A DNA stretch of 64,000 bases, taken from assembly GCF_034422975.1 (NCBI RefSeq), contig NZ_CP139873.1, positions 248,001-312,000 of the forward strand, written 5' to 3'. The notes under the pieces were generated by a model, which saw only the letters and a program-made list of their open reading frames with translations, did not search any database and was not told where the DNA came from. Positions 50,662-59,357 of the stretch are shown here, one piece after another; positions within the stretch are counted from its first letter, which is position 1, and every line of letters starts with the position of its first letter. Source of the stretch: Idiomarina sp. PL1-037. Lineage in GTDB: Bacteria; Pseudomonadota; Gammaproteobacteria; Enterobacterales; Alteromonadaceae. Both the position numbers and the translations under genes were made by a program.

Positions 50662-50898
50662 ATGTCACAAGTATGCCAAATTACAGGTAAGCGTCCGGTA
50701 GTCGGTAACAACCGCTCGCACGCACGCAATGCGACTAAACGTCGCTTCCTGCCGAACCTACAATCGCACCGCTTTTGGGTAGAAAGCGAGAAGCGTTGGG
50801 TTAAGTTACGCATTTCTACTAAAGGTATGCGTATCATTGATAAAAACGGTATCGATACGGTATTAGCGGATCTCCGCGGCCGTGGTGTTAAGGTTTAA
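50662..50898 (+). CDS. rpmB: 50S ribosomal protein L28
   Basis: 78 aa, basic: MSQVCQITGKRPVVGNNRSHARNATKRRFLPNLQSHRFWV, near-identical to enteric L28. A single cysteine, so no zinc-ribbon form. Start ATG 50662 follows TTTGGAG; the longer frame upstream is non-coding. RpmG follows 11 nt later. Confidence 0.97.
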   Translation: MSQVCQITGKRPVVGNNRSHARNATKRRFLPNLQSHRFWVESEKRWVKLRISTKGMRIIDKNGIDTVLADLRGRGVKV

Positions 50899-50909
50899 GG
50901 AACTAAATT

Positions 50910-51065
50910 ATGCGCGATAAGATTCGTTTAGTATCATCTGCTGGTACAGGTTATTTCTATACCACAGACAAAAACAAACGCACCATGCCAGAAAAAATGG
51001 AGATCAAAAAATTCGATCCAGTGGTTCGTAAGCACGTGATCTTCAAAGAAGCTAAAATCAAGTAA
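50910..51065 (+). CDS. rpmG: 50S ribosomal protein L33
   Basis: 51 aa, beginning MRDKIRLVSSAGTGYFYTTD and ending KHVIFKEAKIK. It has no cysteines, so it is the zinc-independent type. TTTAAGGAACTAA gives the ribosome site. It is followed by a UUCG-loop terminator that ends the rpmBG operon. Confidence 0.97.
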   Translation: MRDKIRLVSSAGTGYFYTTDKNKRTMPEKMEIKKFDPVVRKHVIFKEAKIK

Positions 51066-51081
51066 TTGGTTTAAAGCTTAC

Positions 51082-51109
51082 AAAAAACCCAGCTTCGGCT
51101 GGGTTTTTT
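51082..51109 (+). terminator. Rho-independent terminator of rpmB-rpmG
   Basis: AAAAAACCCAGC - TTCG - GCTGGGTTTTTT: perfect stem with a stable UUCG tetraloop and a six-T tail. The A run on the left makes it work for the convergent oxygenase gene too. Confidence 0.95.
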
Positions 51110-51127
51110 ATTGGGTGACGTTTGACC

Positions 51128-51745
51128 TTAGCGTGGAGGGTCCACAATGCCGGAAATGCTGGCATTAATACGGAACCAGCCGGTAATACTGAAGCGGTCA
51201 CGCTCGGAACGTTGTACTTCATGCACAAAGCGGTCGCTTAAAAACACCACTAAACGCCCTTGTTTAGGCAATACGGTTTCCAGTACCTGCCCTTTATCGC
51301 CATAAATAACCAATTGCCCGCCGTCGGTTTCCTGCCATTCGGGGTTCAGGTAAAACACCGTTGTGAGCACTCGGTTGCTTCTGCCTTTAAACGCATCCAG
51401 ATGTTTTTTATAAAACGCGCCTTTAGGGTAATGTGCCAGGTGGCATTCGTAATCGAACAGGCCAAGAAAGAGCTCGCGGTTAAATTCGTGGCGTAACTCA
51501 TCCATAATGCTTAGATAGTCTTTATGATGCGGTTCTTCCGGAGTTAACCAATAAATGCGGTCGTTGCGAACCGAGGTATTGATGGTCTGGTTTTGCTGGC
51601 GGCCAATACCGGCCAGGTTCCAGTATTGCGCGGGTAATTGCCGTGCGTATTGATACAGAGCCTGCGAAGGCAGCGGCTGCAGAAAATCATCGATAATGCA
51701 GTAGCCGTGGTCGGCAACTTTGTCGATAATATCAGATAGCACCAT
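51128..51745 (-). CDS. 2OG-Fe(II) oxygenase family protein
   Basis: 205 aa double-stranded beta-helix protein. Iron ligands H-x-D in FYKKHLDAFKG and a distal His in RFVHEV, with a 2-oxoglutarate Arg in RFSITGWFR. FYLNPEWQETDGGQLVIY is the P4H/PKHD-like core. Substrate unknown; such proteins can hydroxylate ribosomal or other proteins. It lies beside ribosomal protein genes, which is suggestive only. Confidence 0.86.
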   Translation of the reverse strand: MVLSDIIDKVADHGYCIIDDFLQPLPSQALYQYARQLPAQYWNLAGIGRQQNQTINTSVRNDRIYWLTPEEPHHKDYLSIMDELRHEFNRELFLGLFDYECHLAHYPKGAFYKKHLDAFKGRSNRVLTTVFYLNPEWQETDGGQLVIYGDKGQVLETVLPKQGRLVVFLSDRFVHEVQRSERDRFSITGWFRINASISGIVDPPR

Positions 51746-51863
51746 AACGCAATAAAGCTCCGTATTTTGTTGTCGCGCGAGAATATAGGGTATTCTGTCT
51801 CCAGTAACAAGAAGTACAGCAACAAGAGAAGTATTCGAACCTTAGCACAAAGAGCGCAATCCG

Positions 51864-52370
51864 ATGAAAGTGAATGAGAAGCGAAAAATATTTGGACTGA
51901 CCATGACCCGAAGGGCATGGAACAACGTTCTGGTTTACGTGATATTAATTATCATGGTGGTGTTTTGGTATGTCGCTCCGCCGGTTAAAGAAGAAGCGGA
52001 TGACAGTATTGCGCAAGAGGCTGATTCGGGCGAGGTCATTGGCCTGATACCGAATGACGGAAATTTGAGAACAGTACAAATTGACCAGCTGAAGTTAGCG
52101 TTAAATGATGGACAATGGCAATGCCAGGCTCCATGTCGTTTATCGGAAAAAGCGGCCGCCAGCGTTGCTGAAAACTGGTTGGAATTAACCATGGCGCCAA
52201 CCGAACAGCCAGCTGAAAATTTAATAACGGACGTTTATTTTGGTTTTATCGGGGGCGAAGAAGCGCGTATTGAGCTTTATGCAGAGCCCGAGCTGATGAT
52301 CCGTATGCCAGCTCAGCAACAGAATTACCGTGTAATAGAATTTACTGCTAGTCAATTACTGGGCCATTAA
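51864..52370 (+). CDS. Unrecognised single-pass membrane protein upstream of mutM
   Basis: 168 aa: a cytoplasmic basic N-terminus, one membrane helix (VLVYVILIIMVVFWYVAP), an acidic linker and a ~120-aa periplasmic part with CQAPC and several short strands. No family named. The start could be ATG 51864 or ATG 51903 (MTRRAWNN); neither has a strong ribosome site. It ends 15 nt before mutM, so they are probably cotranscribed. Confidence 0.7.
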   Translation: MKVNEKRKIFGLTMTRRAWNNVLVYVILIIMVVFWYVAPPVKEEADDSIAQEADSGEVIGLIPNDGNLRTVQIDQLKLALNDGQWQCQAPCRLSEKAAASVAENWLELTMAPTEQPAENLITDVYFGFIGGEEARIELYAEPELMIRMPAQQQNYRVIEFTASQLLGH

Positions 52371-52385
52371 GGAAGTTATCGATTT

Positions 52386-53198
52386 ATGCCAGAGTTACCC
52401 GAAGTTGAAGTCAGCCGTTTAGGCATTTCTCCGCACATCGAAGGACGCACAATTAAGTCGGTTAAGGTTCACGATAAGCGCCTGCGCTGGCCGGTCCCTG
52501 AAACTGTGCATCAGGTTGAGGGGCACGTGCTGCGTTCGGTCAGCCGCCGCTCAAAATATTTGCTCTTACAAACGGATAACGGCTGCCTGATATTGCACCT
52601 GGGTATGTCGGGTAAGCTGCGCGTGGTTCCAGCCGAAACAATGCACTACAAACATGACCATATTGATATAGAGTTCGATAACGGCCAAACCCTGCGCTTA
52701 AATGATCCGCGGCGTTTTGGTGCTTTGCTTTACAGTGACGGTGATGTGAGCGGGCATGAGCTGCTAAGCCAGCTTGGCCCGGAACCGTTAACCGACGCGT
52801 TTAATATCGACTATTTATTTGAACGCTCACGCGGGCGTTCGCAGTCGGTAAAAACCTTTCTTATGGATAATAAAGTGGTCGTGGGTGTCGGTAATATTTA
52901 CGCGAACGAGGCTTTGTTTAAGGCGGGTATCAACCCGAAACGAGCGGCCGGAAAAATCAGTAAAGTGCGCTACCAGAAACTGGTACCGATAATAAAAGAA
53001 ACACTGGCAAGCGCGATAGAACTGGGCGGCACTACCTTAAAAGATTTCACCCAGGTGGACGGTAACCCGGGCTATTTCGCGCAAAAACTTCAGGTTTACG
53101 GGCGTGGCGGTAAGCTTTGCATGGTGTGCAGTAACAGATTGAAAGAAATTCGTCTGGGTCAGCGCAGCACCGTGTACTGCACCCAGTGCCAGCGCTAG
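52386..53198 (+). CDS. mutM: Formamidopyrimidine-DNA glycosylase
   Basis: 270 aa base-excision enzyme for 8-oxoguanine. Catalytic N-terminal proline and Glu in MPELPEVEVSR, Lys in HLGMSGKLR, helix-two-turn-helix VGVGNIYANEALFKAGI, and a C-terminal zinc finger CMVC...CTQC with GQRSTVYC. All catalytic elements are intact. Start follows AAGGAAG. Confidence 0.96.
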   Translation: MPELPEVEVSRLGISPHIEGRTIKSVKVHDKRLRWPVPETVHQVEGHVLRSVSRRSKYLLLQTDNGCLILHLGMSGKLRVVPAETMHYKHDHIDIEFDNGQTLRLNDPRRFGALLYSDGDVSGHELLSQLGPEPLTDAFNIDYLFERSRGRSQSVKTFLMDNKVVVGVGNIYANEALFKAGINPKRAAGKISKVRYQKLVPIIKETLASAIELGGTTLKDFTQVDGNPGYFAQKLQVYGRGGKLCMVCSNRLKEIRLGQRSTVYCTQCQR

Positions 53199-53213
53199 TT
53201 TGGTTTTTAGCTC

Positions 53214-53981
53214 TTAGTTCTCGACAACCTTCAGCAATTCACTGACAAAGCGTTCCGGCTCCGAAATAAACGGAGCGTGTGCGCTCTTGGTGAATACCAC
53301 CGCTTTTGATTGCGGCGCCAGAGCGGAAATATCGTCGATAGCGCGCTCCGGAACCAGGCTGTCCAGGCGTCCGTAAAAACGGTTAAAAGGCACTTCAATG
53401 TCGGGCAGCTGCCGACGCAAATCTGCAGTTTGTAATATGGCCAAGGACTGTTTCAGCACACCCTGGTCTGGCATTGGCTTGGTAAATATCAGCTGTTTTA
53501 CTTGCTTAACCTGTTCGCGCGCGTCCTCGCTGCCCATAGCCTGAATCGCTAAAAAACGTTCAATGGTCTTTTTAAAGTTGCTGTCCAGTTGCTGTTGAAA
53601 CTGCTCCAGAATGGTCGGTTTAATACCCGCCCAGTCGCTGCTTTCCACAAAGTGAGGTGACGATGCAACGGTGGTTAAGGACATAACCCGGTCAGAATGC
53701 GTCAGCGCAATTTGTGTCGCAATTAACCCGCCTAAAGACCACCCCAGCAAGTGAAAGCGTGGCGGCAGCGCTGGCATAATTTGTTCAATAAAACTTTCCA
53801 GTGAAACGTCATTTTCTGATGACCAGACAGAGTCACCAAAACCGGGCAGGTCGACGCAGTACAACTGAAAGTGCTCACTTAATGTCGGTACCACAGGCTG
53901 CCAAATATTTGCATTCATTCCCCAGCCATGGAGTACAACAATAGGGGTTCCTGTGCCACAGCATGTTACCGAAAGGCTCAC
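53214..53981 (-). CDS. bioH: Pimeloyl-ACP methyl ester carboxylesterase
   Basis: 255 aa alpha/beta hydrolase. Nucleophile in LLGWSLGGLIA, oxyanion region VLHGWGMNANIW, acid in FYGRLDSLVP, and His in KSAHAPFISEP. BioH releases pimeloyl-ACP for biotin synthesis. It is divergent from comF-nfuA, matching E. coli bioH/gntX/nfuA. The start ATG lies 36 nt from the comF start. Confidence 0.93.
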   Translation of the reverse strand: MSLSVTCCGTGTPIVVLHGWGMNANIWQPVVPTLSEHFQLYCVDLPGFGDSVWSSENDVSLESFIEQIMPALPPRFHLLGWSLGGLIATQIALTHSDRVMSLTTVASSPHFVESSDWAGIKPTILEQFQQQLDSNFKKTIERFLAIQAMGSEDAREQVKQVKQLIFTKPMPDQGVLKQSLAILQTADLRRQLPDIEVPFNRFYGRLDSLVPERAIDDISALAPQSKAVVFTKSAHAPFISEPERFVSELLKVVEN

Positions 53982-54017
53982 TATACTACTTATCCGAGTT
54001 ATTAATTAAGGGGTGGT

Positions 54018-54707
54018 ATGCTAGCGTTTTTACAGCGTCTCGCCAATGCTTTTGAGCTGGGCACCTGCTGGAGTTGCGGTTATTCTAAGGTAGCCGCCGC
54101 AAGCCTTTGCTCTTATTGCGAAGAAGCACTGCCGCGTTGGTATCCGCGCTGCTGTCAGCATTTGTCCGATATTGAACAGTATTTAGTGGCGGAGCAGAAG
54201 CCATGCCGCTACTGGCACGGCGCACTGCGCTGGGAGCCGCAGGTACAACAGCTTATTACCCAGTTTAAATTTCGCCATAAAGCCGAGCTGGCGCCTTTAC
54301 TGGCAAACCAGTTAGCGGCTCATTTACGTCTTTGCTACCGCGAACAGGTATTACCGGACTGCGTTGTTGCGGTGCCTATGACGCAACAAGCCTGGCGAAA
54401 AAGAGGTTTTCACCAGACTGCATTACTGGCGCGGCATGTGTCACTGGCTCTCGAGTTACCTTACATTGAGGGCGGGTTACGTAAAATACGAGCGGTGCCC
54501 ATGCAGCATATGGCATCGAAGGCATTACGTTGGGAGAACAGTCGGGGCAGCCAATTCGCTTTACAGGATTTTAGCGGCTGTACGGTAGCGGTCGTGGACG
54601 ACGTACTGAGTACTGGTGCCACTATGATGGCAGCAGCCGATGCGCTCTATAAAAAAGGAGCTAGAGCGGTGGATGCGTGGGCGGTTGTCTATAACCAGCA
54701 CGACTAG
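54018..54707 (+). CDS. ComF-family phosphoribosyltransferase-like protein
   Basis: 229 aa. N-terminal zinc-finger-like CWSCGYS...CSYCEEALPRW, then a PRTase fold with VVAVPMTQQAWRKRGFHQTALLAR and the PRPP-binding VAVVDDVLSTGATMMAAADAL. GntX/ComF proteins function in DNA uptake in competent bacteria. Together with YifB/ComM at 28186-29730 this hints at competence, but no uptake pilus genes are in the window. Confidence 0.9.
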   Translation: MLAFLQRLANAFELGTCWSCGYSKVAAASLCSYCEEALPRWYPRCCQHLSDIEQYLVAEQKPCRYWHGALRWEPQVQQLITQFKFRHKAELAPLLANQLAAHLRLCYREQVLPDCVVAVPMTQQAWRKRGFHQTALLARHVSLALELPYIEGGLRKIRAVPMQHMASKALRWENSRGSQFALQDFSGCTVAVVDDVLSTGATMMAAADALYKKGARAVDAWAVVYNQHD

Positions 54708-54778
54708 AAACTGCAGAGCGTTTCGGTTACACTATACCCTAGTAATTTACTCAGGTATAAGCCGTGAGGTCAGTATTT

Positions 54779-55357
54779 ATGATTCGTATTTCAGAAGCAG
54801 CGCAGTCCCACTTTCAGAAGCTATTAGCCGATCAGCCCGACGGCACATGTATTCGTGTGTTTGTGGTGAACCCGGGTATGGCGAATGCAGAGTGTGGTGT
54901 TTCTTATTGCCCACCGGATTCGGTCGAACCGGACGACGAGCGTCTGCCGTTTAATGGTTTTGACGCCGTAGTGGATTCAGGCAGTGCGCCTTTTTTAGAA
55001 GACGCTGCTATTGATTTTGAAGAGCAGGAAATGGGGTCTCAGTTAACCCTGAAAGCTCCGAATGCCAAAGCACGTAAAGTTGCCGACGACGCACCACTAA
55101 TTGAACGGGTAGAATATGTGATTCAGGCGGAGATTAATCCTCAGCTTGCCAACCACGGTGGTCAGGTGATGGTGTCAGAAATTACTGATGACGGCGTTGC
55201 TATTCTGCAATTCGGCGGTGGCTGTAATGGTTGCAGTATGATTGACGTAACCCTGAAAAACGGCATTGAAAAAGAGTTGCTTGAGCGTTTCCCGGAAGAA
55301 GTAAAAGGCGTGCGTGATATCACTGATCATGAGCCCGGAGAACACTCTTACTATTAA
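54779..55357 (+). CDS. nfuA: Fe-S biogenesis protein NfuA
   Basis: 192 aa. N-terminal degenerate A-type (HesB-like) domain (IRISEAAQSHFQKLLADQPDGTCIRVFV) and C-terminal NifU-like domain with cluster-binding CNGC in LQFGGGCNGCSMIDVTLK. It delivers 4Fe-4S clusters under stress. Start ATG 54779 gives the conserved MIRISEAA. Conserved after comF. Confidence 0.95.
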   Translation: MIRISEAAQSHFQKLLADQPDGTCIRVFVVNPGMANAECGVSYCPPDSVEPDDERLPFNGFDAVVDSGSAPFLEDAAIDFEEQEMGSQLTLKAPNAKARKVADDAPLIERVEYVIQAEINPQLANHGGQVMVSEITDDGVAILQFGGGCNGCSMIDVTLKNGIEKELLERFPEEVKGVRDITDHEPGEHSYY

Positions 55358-55370
55358 TCGTAGCTTTCAG

Positions 55371-56681
55371 CTAATAAGTTCCGGAAAAGTATTTAAGCCA
55401 AATTGCCTGGGTAATACCACGCATGAGTAAAAAGCCGCTGAGAGCTAACCACAACCCGTGGTTCTCCAGCGGCAATCCCGCCCACCATAAAGGCAGAAAG
55501 CCAATTAAAGCGCTTAATATCATCGTATTACGCATTCCACGGCTGAACGACAAACCAATGAAAACACCGTCGAACCAATAGCTCCAGTGGGCGATAAGCG
55601 GCAACACTACTATCCATGGCAGGTAGTTTTCGGCAACCCGGATAATTTCAGGAATATCGGTAATAAGGCGAATAATTGCACTGCCGGCCAGGGCGAAAAC
55701 TAACGCATAAACCACAGCAAAGAGTGACGACCAGAGCAAAGTAATTTTGCACCAATAACGGATTTTATCGTAACGCTTCTGACCTTTAGCTTCGCCGGCC
55801 AGCGCTTCTACAGAATAAGCAATGCCGTCAAGTCCCAGCGATATCAGCATAAGAAATTGCATTAATACGGCGTTAACCGCCACCATAGTGCTGCCATAGC
55901 GAGTGGCGTAGCCGGTCATGGTTGCCATACACAGTTGCAGTATCAGACTGCGTATAAAAATATTACCGTTAACGCCTAAAAACTGACGCAGCTGCTGAAA
56001 CTTGAGCTGCCAGTGGCGTAAGTGCCAGCCCAGCGCGCGGGCGGTCCAGTAGAAGCCGACAATAGCAGTCACCCACTCAGCACTAAGCGAGGCCCAGGCG
56101 GCCCCTTTTACATTCAGTCCAAAGCCAAGAATGAGTATCACATCCATAACCACATTCACGGCGTTGGTAATTATCACCAGAAGCATGGCTTTGCGGCTGT
56201 TTTGGCGGCCTAATAATACCCCCAGAGCGACGAGCGTAATCAACGAAGCCGGTGCCGACCATAAGCGTATTTCGATGTAATCACGGGCGTAGCTTTCGAG
56301 TTCGGCAGAAGGGGCGATAACCCACATGGCTAAGTCATTTATTAAAGGACTGCTAACCGCTATTAAGACACCTAAACCCAGCGCAATAAGAATGCCGTTA
56401 TTAAAGTGCTGGCGCTGAGCATGTATGTCATCGGCACCGTACGACTGAGCTATGTAACCGGTTGTGGCCATGCGCAGAAACACCGCCAGCAGATAAATGA
56501 AACTGACCACCATGGCACCAACGGCAACGGCGGATAAGTAGATAGCATCGGGTAAATGACCTATGATGGCAGTATCGACCAAACCGAGAAGAGGCGCAGC
56601 AATATTGGAAATGATCATTGGCAGGGCAATCGCAAAAACGCGGCTGTGATCAGACAATGAAAATCCAAACAGCTTGTGCAT
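55371..56681 (-). CDS. DinF-type MATE family efflux transporter
   Basis: 436 aa with 12 hydrophobic segments. MATE signature ALPMIISNIAAPLLGLVDTAIIGHL in helix 1 and GMRNTMILSALIG late in the protein. The layout resembles DinF/VcmN-like branch proteins, which export drugs or bile acids using Na+ or H+. No LexA box was recognised upstream. Confidence 0.9.
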   Translation of the reverse strand: MHKLFGFSLSDHSRVFAIALPMIISNIAAPLLGLVDTAIIGHLPDAIYLSAVAVGAMVVSFIYLLAVFLRMATTGYIAQSYGADDIHAQRQHFNNGILIALGLGVLIAVSSPLINDLAMWVIAPSAELESYARDYIEIRLWSAPASLITLVALGVLLGRQNSRKAMLLVIITNAVNVVMDVILILGFGLNVKGAAWASLSAEWVTAIVGFYWTARALGWHLRHWQLKFQQLRQFLGVNGNIFIRSLILQLCMATMTGYATRYGSTMVAVNAVLMQFLMLISLGLDGIAYSVEALAGEAKGQKRYDKIRYWCKITLLWSSLFAVVYALVFALAGSAIIRLITDIPEIIRVAENYLPWIVVLPLIAHWSYWFDGVFIGLSFSRGMRNTMILSALIGFLPLWWAGLPLENHGLWLALSGFLLMRGITQAIWLKYFSGTY

Positions 56682-56738
56682 AACTATCCTTAAGTAAACT
56701 CGGTTAATAACGGCTTTTATACTTTATCAGGAGTCAGT

Positions 56739-57824
56739 ATGAATATGTTGAACAAAATGACGTTGAGTGCCGCATCAGCCTTATTGCTGGGCTGCTCACC
56801 CATAGCTCAGGCAGGCAGCGCCGACAGTGTGGTGGTATTGCAGTATCACCACGTCAGTGACTCAACTCCGGCGGTAACGTCAATTGACCCTGAAACGTTT
56901 CGTGAGCATCTGCAGTATCTGCAGGACAATAACTTTAACGTAATTGATATTACTGACGCTCGTGATGCCATTGAAAAAGGCGAAGAGCTTCCCGAAAAAG
57001 CCGTTGTTATAACCTTCGACGATGGCTACCAAAACGTCTATGAGAACGCTGTAGAGGTTCTGGAAGAGTTTGAAATGCCTTATACGGTGTTCGTTAACCC
57101 TGAACTTATGCGTAAGCACAGCGGTCATTACATGGGCTGGAAAGAGCTTAAAGAGATTCAGCAGAACGGGGCGACTATTGCTAACCACGGACAGACGCAC
57201 GCACACCTTATTCGTAAGCAAGAAGGTGAAAGCGATGAGGAGTGGCAGGAACGCATGCGTTACGACGTTATTACCGCACAAGAAGCCATTGATGAAAATT
57301 TAGGCGAACAGCAGAAGTACTTTGCCTACCCTTACGGAGAGTATAACAACGAGTTGCGGGCGTTACTGGATGAATGGGGCTTCCTGGCCTTTGCTCAGCA
57401 CTCGGGGCCATGGTCTCAGTGGAGTGAAGATACGGTTATTACGCGGTTCCCGGCGTCGGGTATCTATGCGAATTTAAATACGTTGAAAGCCAAGTTGAAT
57501 TCGAAAGCCATGCCGGTAAGTGCTTACCAACCGGAAGAGCCTTTAATCGCGCATGAAAATACGCGCCCAACGATTAGTGTGACACTGGAAGCGGGCGAAA
57601 CACTAGACGATATGCGTACCGACGCGCTGCAATGCTTTGCCGGTAGTTCGGTTTTAAAACCTGAGTGGGAAAGTGATACTCAGTTTAGTGTGACGCTTGA
57701 AAAGGACATTAACATTGGCCGCTCACGCGTCAATTGCACGGCACCCAGCGCATCAGAGTCTCGTTACTATTGGTATTCCGTAGCGCTAATCCGTCCTGAC
57801 GAAACCGGTAGCTGGCCTGATTAA
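56739..57824 (+). CDS. Exported polysaccharide deacetylase (NodB fold)
   Basis: 361 aa. Signal sequence MNMLNKMTLSAASALLLGCSPIAQA contains LLGC, so it may be a lipoprotein or be cut after AQA. The NodB core has VVITFDDGYQNVYENA (catalytic and metal Asp), NHGQTHAHLI (metal histidines) and FAYPYGEYN, close to the PgaB N-terminal domain. A ~100-aa C-terminal beta-rich region with two Cys follows. It probably deacetylates a surface or peptidoglycan glycan. TCAGGAG precedes the ATG. Confidence 0.9.
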   Translation: MNMLNKMTLSAASALLLGCSPIAQAGSADSVVVLQYHHVSDSTPAVTSIDPETFREHLQYLQDNNFNVIDITDARDAIEKGEELPEKAVVITFDDGYQNVYENAVEVLEEFEMPYTVFVNPELMRKHSGHYMGWKELKEIQQNGATIANHGQTHAHLIRKQEGESDEEWQERMRYDVITAQEAIDENLGEQQKYFAYPYGEYNNELRALLDEWGFLAFAQHSGPWSQWSEDTVITRFPASGIYANLNTLKAKLNSKAMPVSAYQPEEPLIAHENTRPTISVTLEAGETLDDMRTDALQCFAGSSVLKPEWESDTQFSVTLEKDINIGRSRVNCTAPSASESRYYWYSVALIRPDETGSWPD

Positions 57825-58435
57825 TTGGCAATAATGGCAAAATCTTTTGCCAGTTGCTCCATGTCGACTACCGGTATTTCTCCGCGTTGGTGGTCGGCGT
57901 TAAAAATGGCTTTACGGTGCCCGTTAGGGTTAACCAGAATAATGGCCGCGCTGTGGTTCACCAGATAATTTTCTTCGCCTTCATCGGGAATGGAATACAT
58001 TAAGCCTAAATCGCGGACGAAAGGGAACAGTTCTTTGTGCTCCGCGCGCACACCGACAAAATCGTCACCAAAATAGTTAACGTATTGAGTTAAACGTTCA
58101 ATGTCATCGCGTTGAGGGTCAACTGAAATCATCCAGACTTTAACCGGATCGGAGGTTTCTTCCTGTAACGCCGGAAGCACACCTTTTAAGTCGGACATGG
58201 TGGTTGGACAGATATCGGGACAGAAGGTATAACCGGTAAAGAGCAAGGTCCACTGCCCTTTCAGTGCATCGTTTTCAATAGCGCCGTCGGCTGTGCTGTT
58301 TAACTTAAACGATTTTAAGGCACGAGGGGGCTCGTATATTAAAGCCTCCGGTTTTTCTTCCGGCCAAAAATTGTAAACCGCGAATCCGGCAGCAAGGGCG
58401 ACAAGCGCCGCCAGCAGCGTAACGATACGACTCAT
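57821..58435 (-). CDS. SCO1/SenC copper chaperone for cytochrome oxidase
   Basis: 204 aa: N-terminal anchor (IVTLLAALVALAAGFAVYNFW), then a thioredoxin fold with copper-binding FTFCPDICPTTM-type CxxxC in GYTFCPDICPTTMSDL and the distal His in LVNHSAAIILV. It inserts or reduces copper for the CuA site. Last gene of the cluster ctaA-ctaB-sco; its stop overlaps the deacetylase gene end by 4 nt. Confidence 0.94.
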   Translation of the reverse strand: MSRIVTLLAALVALAAGFAVYNFWPEEKPEALIYEPPRALKSFKLNSTADGAIENDALKGQWTLLFTGYTFCPDICPTTMSDLKGVLPALQEETSDPVKVWMISVDPQRDDIERLTQYVNYFGDDFVGVRAEHKELFPFVRDLGLMYSIPDEGEENYLVNHSAAIILVNPNGHRKAIFNADHQRGEIPVVDMEQLAKDFAIIAN

Positions 58436-58447
58436 GTATTACTCCAG

Positions 58448-59344
58448 TTATACGTAGTGATCGACCAGTAAAATCACAAACAGCAGCATGAGGTGCCAGA
58501 TAGAGAAGGCAAACATGTTAAAGGCTGTTTTCTTGCTGGGCGCGTATTTCAACTTCCAGGCATAAGCCAGAAAAATAGCGTTAAGTACACTGACGCCGAC
58601 CAGATAAATCATGCCTGTCATGCCAATTAAAAACGGCATAAGGCAAACCACGGTCAACAAAACGGTATACAGAAAAATACAGGTTTTGGTGAATTCAATA
58701 CCGTGGGTTACCGGCAGCATTGGCACTTTGGCACGGGCATAATCTTTAGCGCGGTGCACCGCAAGTGCCCAGAAGTGGGGCGGAGTCCAGGTGAATATGA
58801 TCATCACCAACAGCACCGCCGGCGCGTTAATTTCGTTGGTCACCGAGGTCCAGCCCAGTAACGGTGGCGCGGCACCAGCTAACCCACCAATAACAATGTT
58901 CTGCGGCGTAGCGCGTTTTAAGAACATAGTATAAACCACAGCGTAACCCACCATACTGGCAAAGGTTAACCAGGCAGTTAATGGATTAACCCAGGCATAC
59001 AGGGTCACAAAACCAATAGCACCAATGGATGCGGCAAAAACGGTGACTTTTGTCGGTGACAAATTTCCCTGCGGTAGCGGACGTCGGAGTGTGCGCGCCA
59101 TTTTTGCGTCGATATGGCGGTCAACCAAATGGTTAATAGCTGCCGCTGCGGCAGACATCAGCCCAATACCGGTTAGCGCCGGCACCAGTACCTTCAGTGA
59201 AACCAGTTCCTCGGTGGCTAGGCACATGCCAACCACGGCGGTGAGTAACAGTAAAGCGACGACACGAGGCTTGGTCAGTTCAAGGTAGTCCCGCCAATGA
59301 GCGTTGCGCGTTTTTGTTATAGTATTTGTGGCAACGGATTGCAT
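58448..59344 (-). CDS. ctaB: Protohaem IX farnesyltransferase (haem O synthase)
   Basis: 298 aa UbiA-superfamily enzyme (also called CyoE). Prenyl-Mg motifs NHLVDRHIDAKMARTLRRPLP and, in the second half, HRAKDYARAKVPMLPV; WTPPHFWALA is typical of haem O synthases. About nine membrane helices. Supplies haem O to CtaA for haem A. Confidence 0.94.
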   Translation of the reverse strand: MQSVATNTITKTRNAHWRDYLELTKPRVVALLLLTAVVGMCLATEELVSLKVLVPALTGIGLMSAAAAAINHLVDRHIDAKMARTLRRPLPQGNLSPTKVTVFAASIGAIGFVTLYAWVNPLTAWLTFASMVGYAVVYTMFLKRATPQNIVIGGLAGAAPPLLGWTSVTNEINAPAVLLVMIIFTWTPPHFWALAVHRAKDYARAKVPMLPVTHGIEFTKTCIFLYTVLLTVVCLMPFLIGMTGMIYLVGVSVLNAIFLAYAWKLKYAPSKKTAFNMFAFSIWHLMLLFVILLVDHYV

Positions 59345-59357
59345 AGTTTCAACTCCT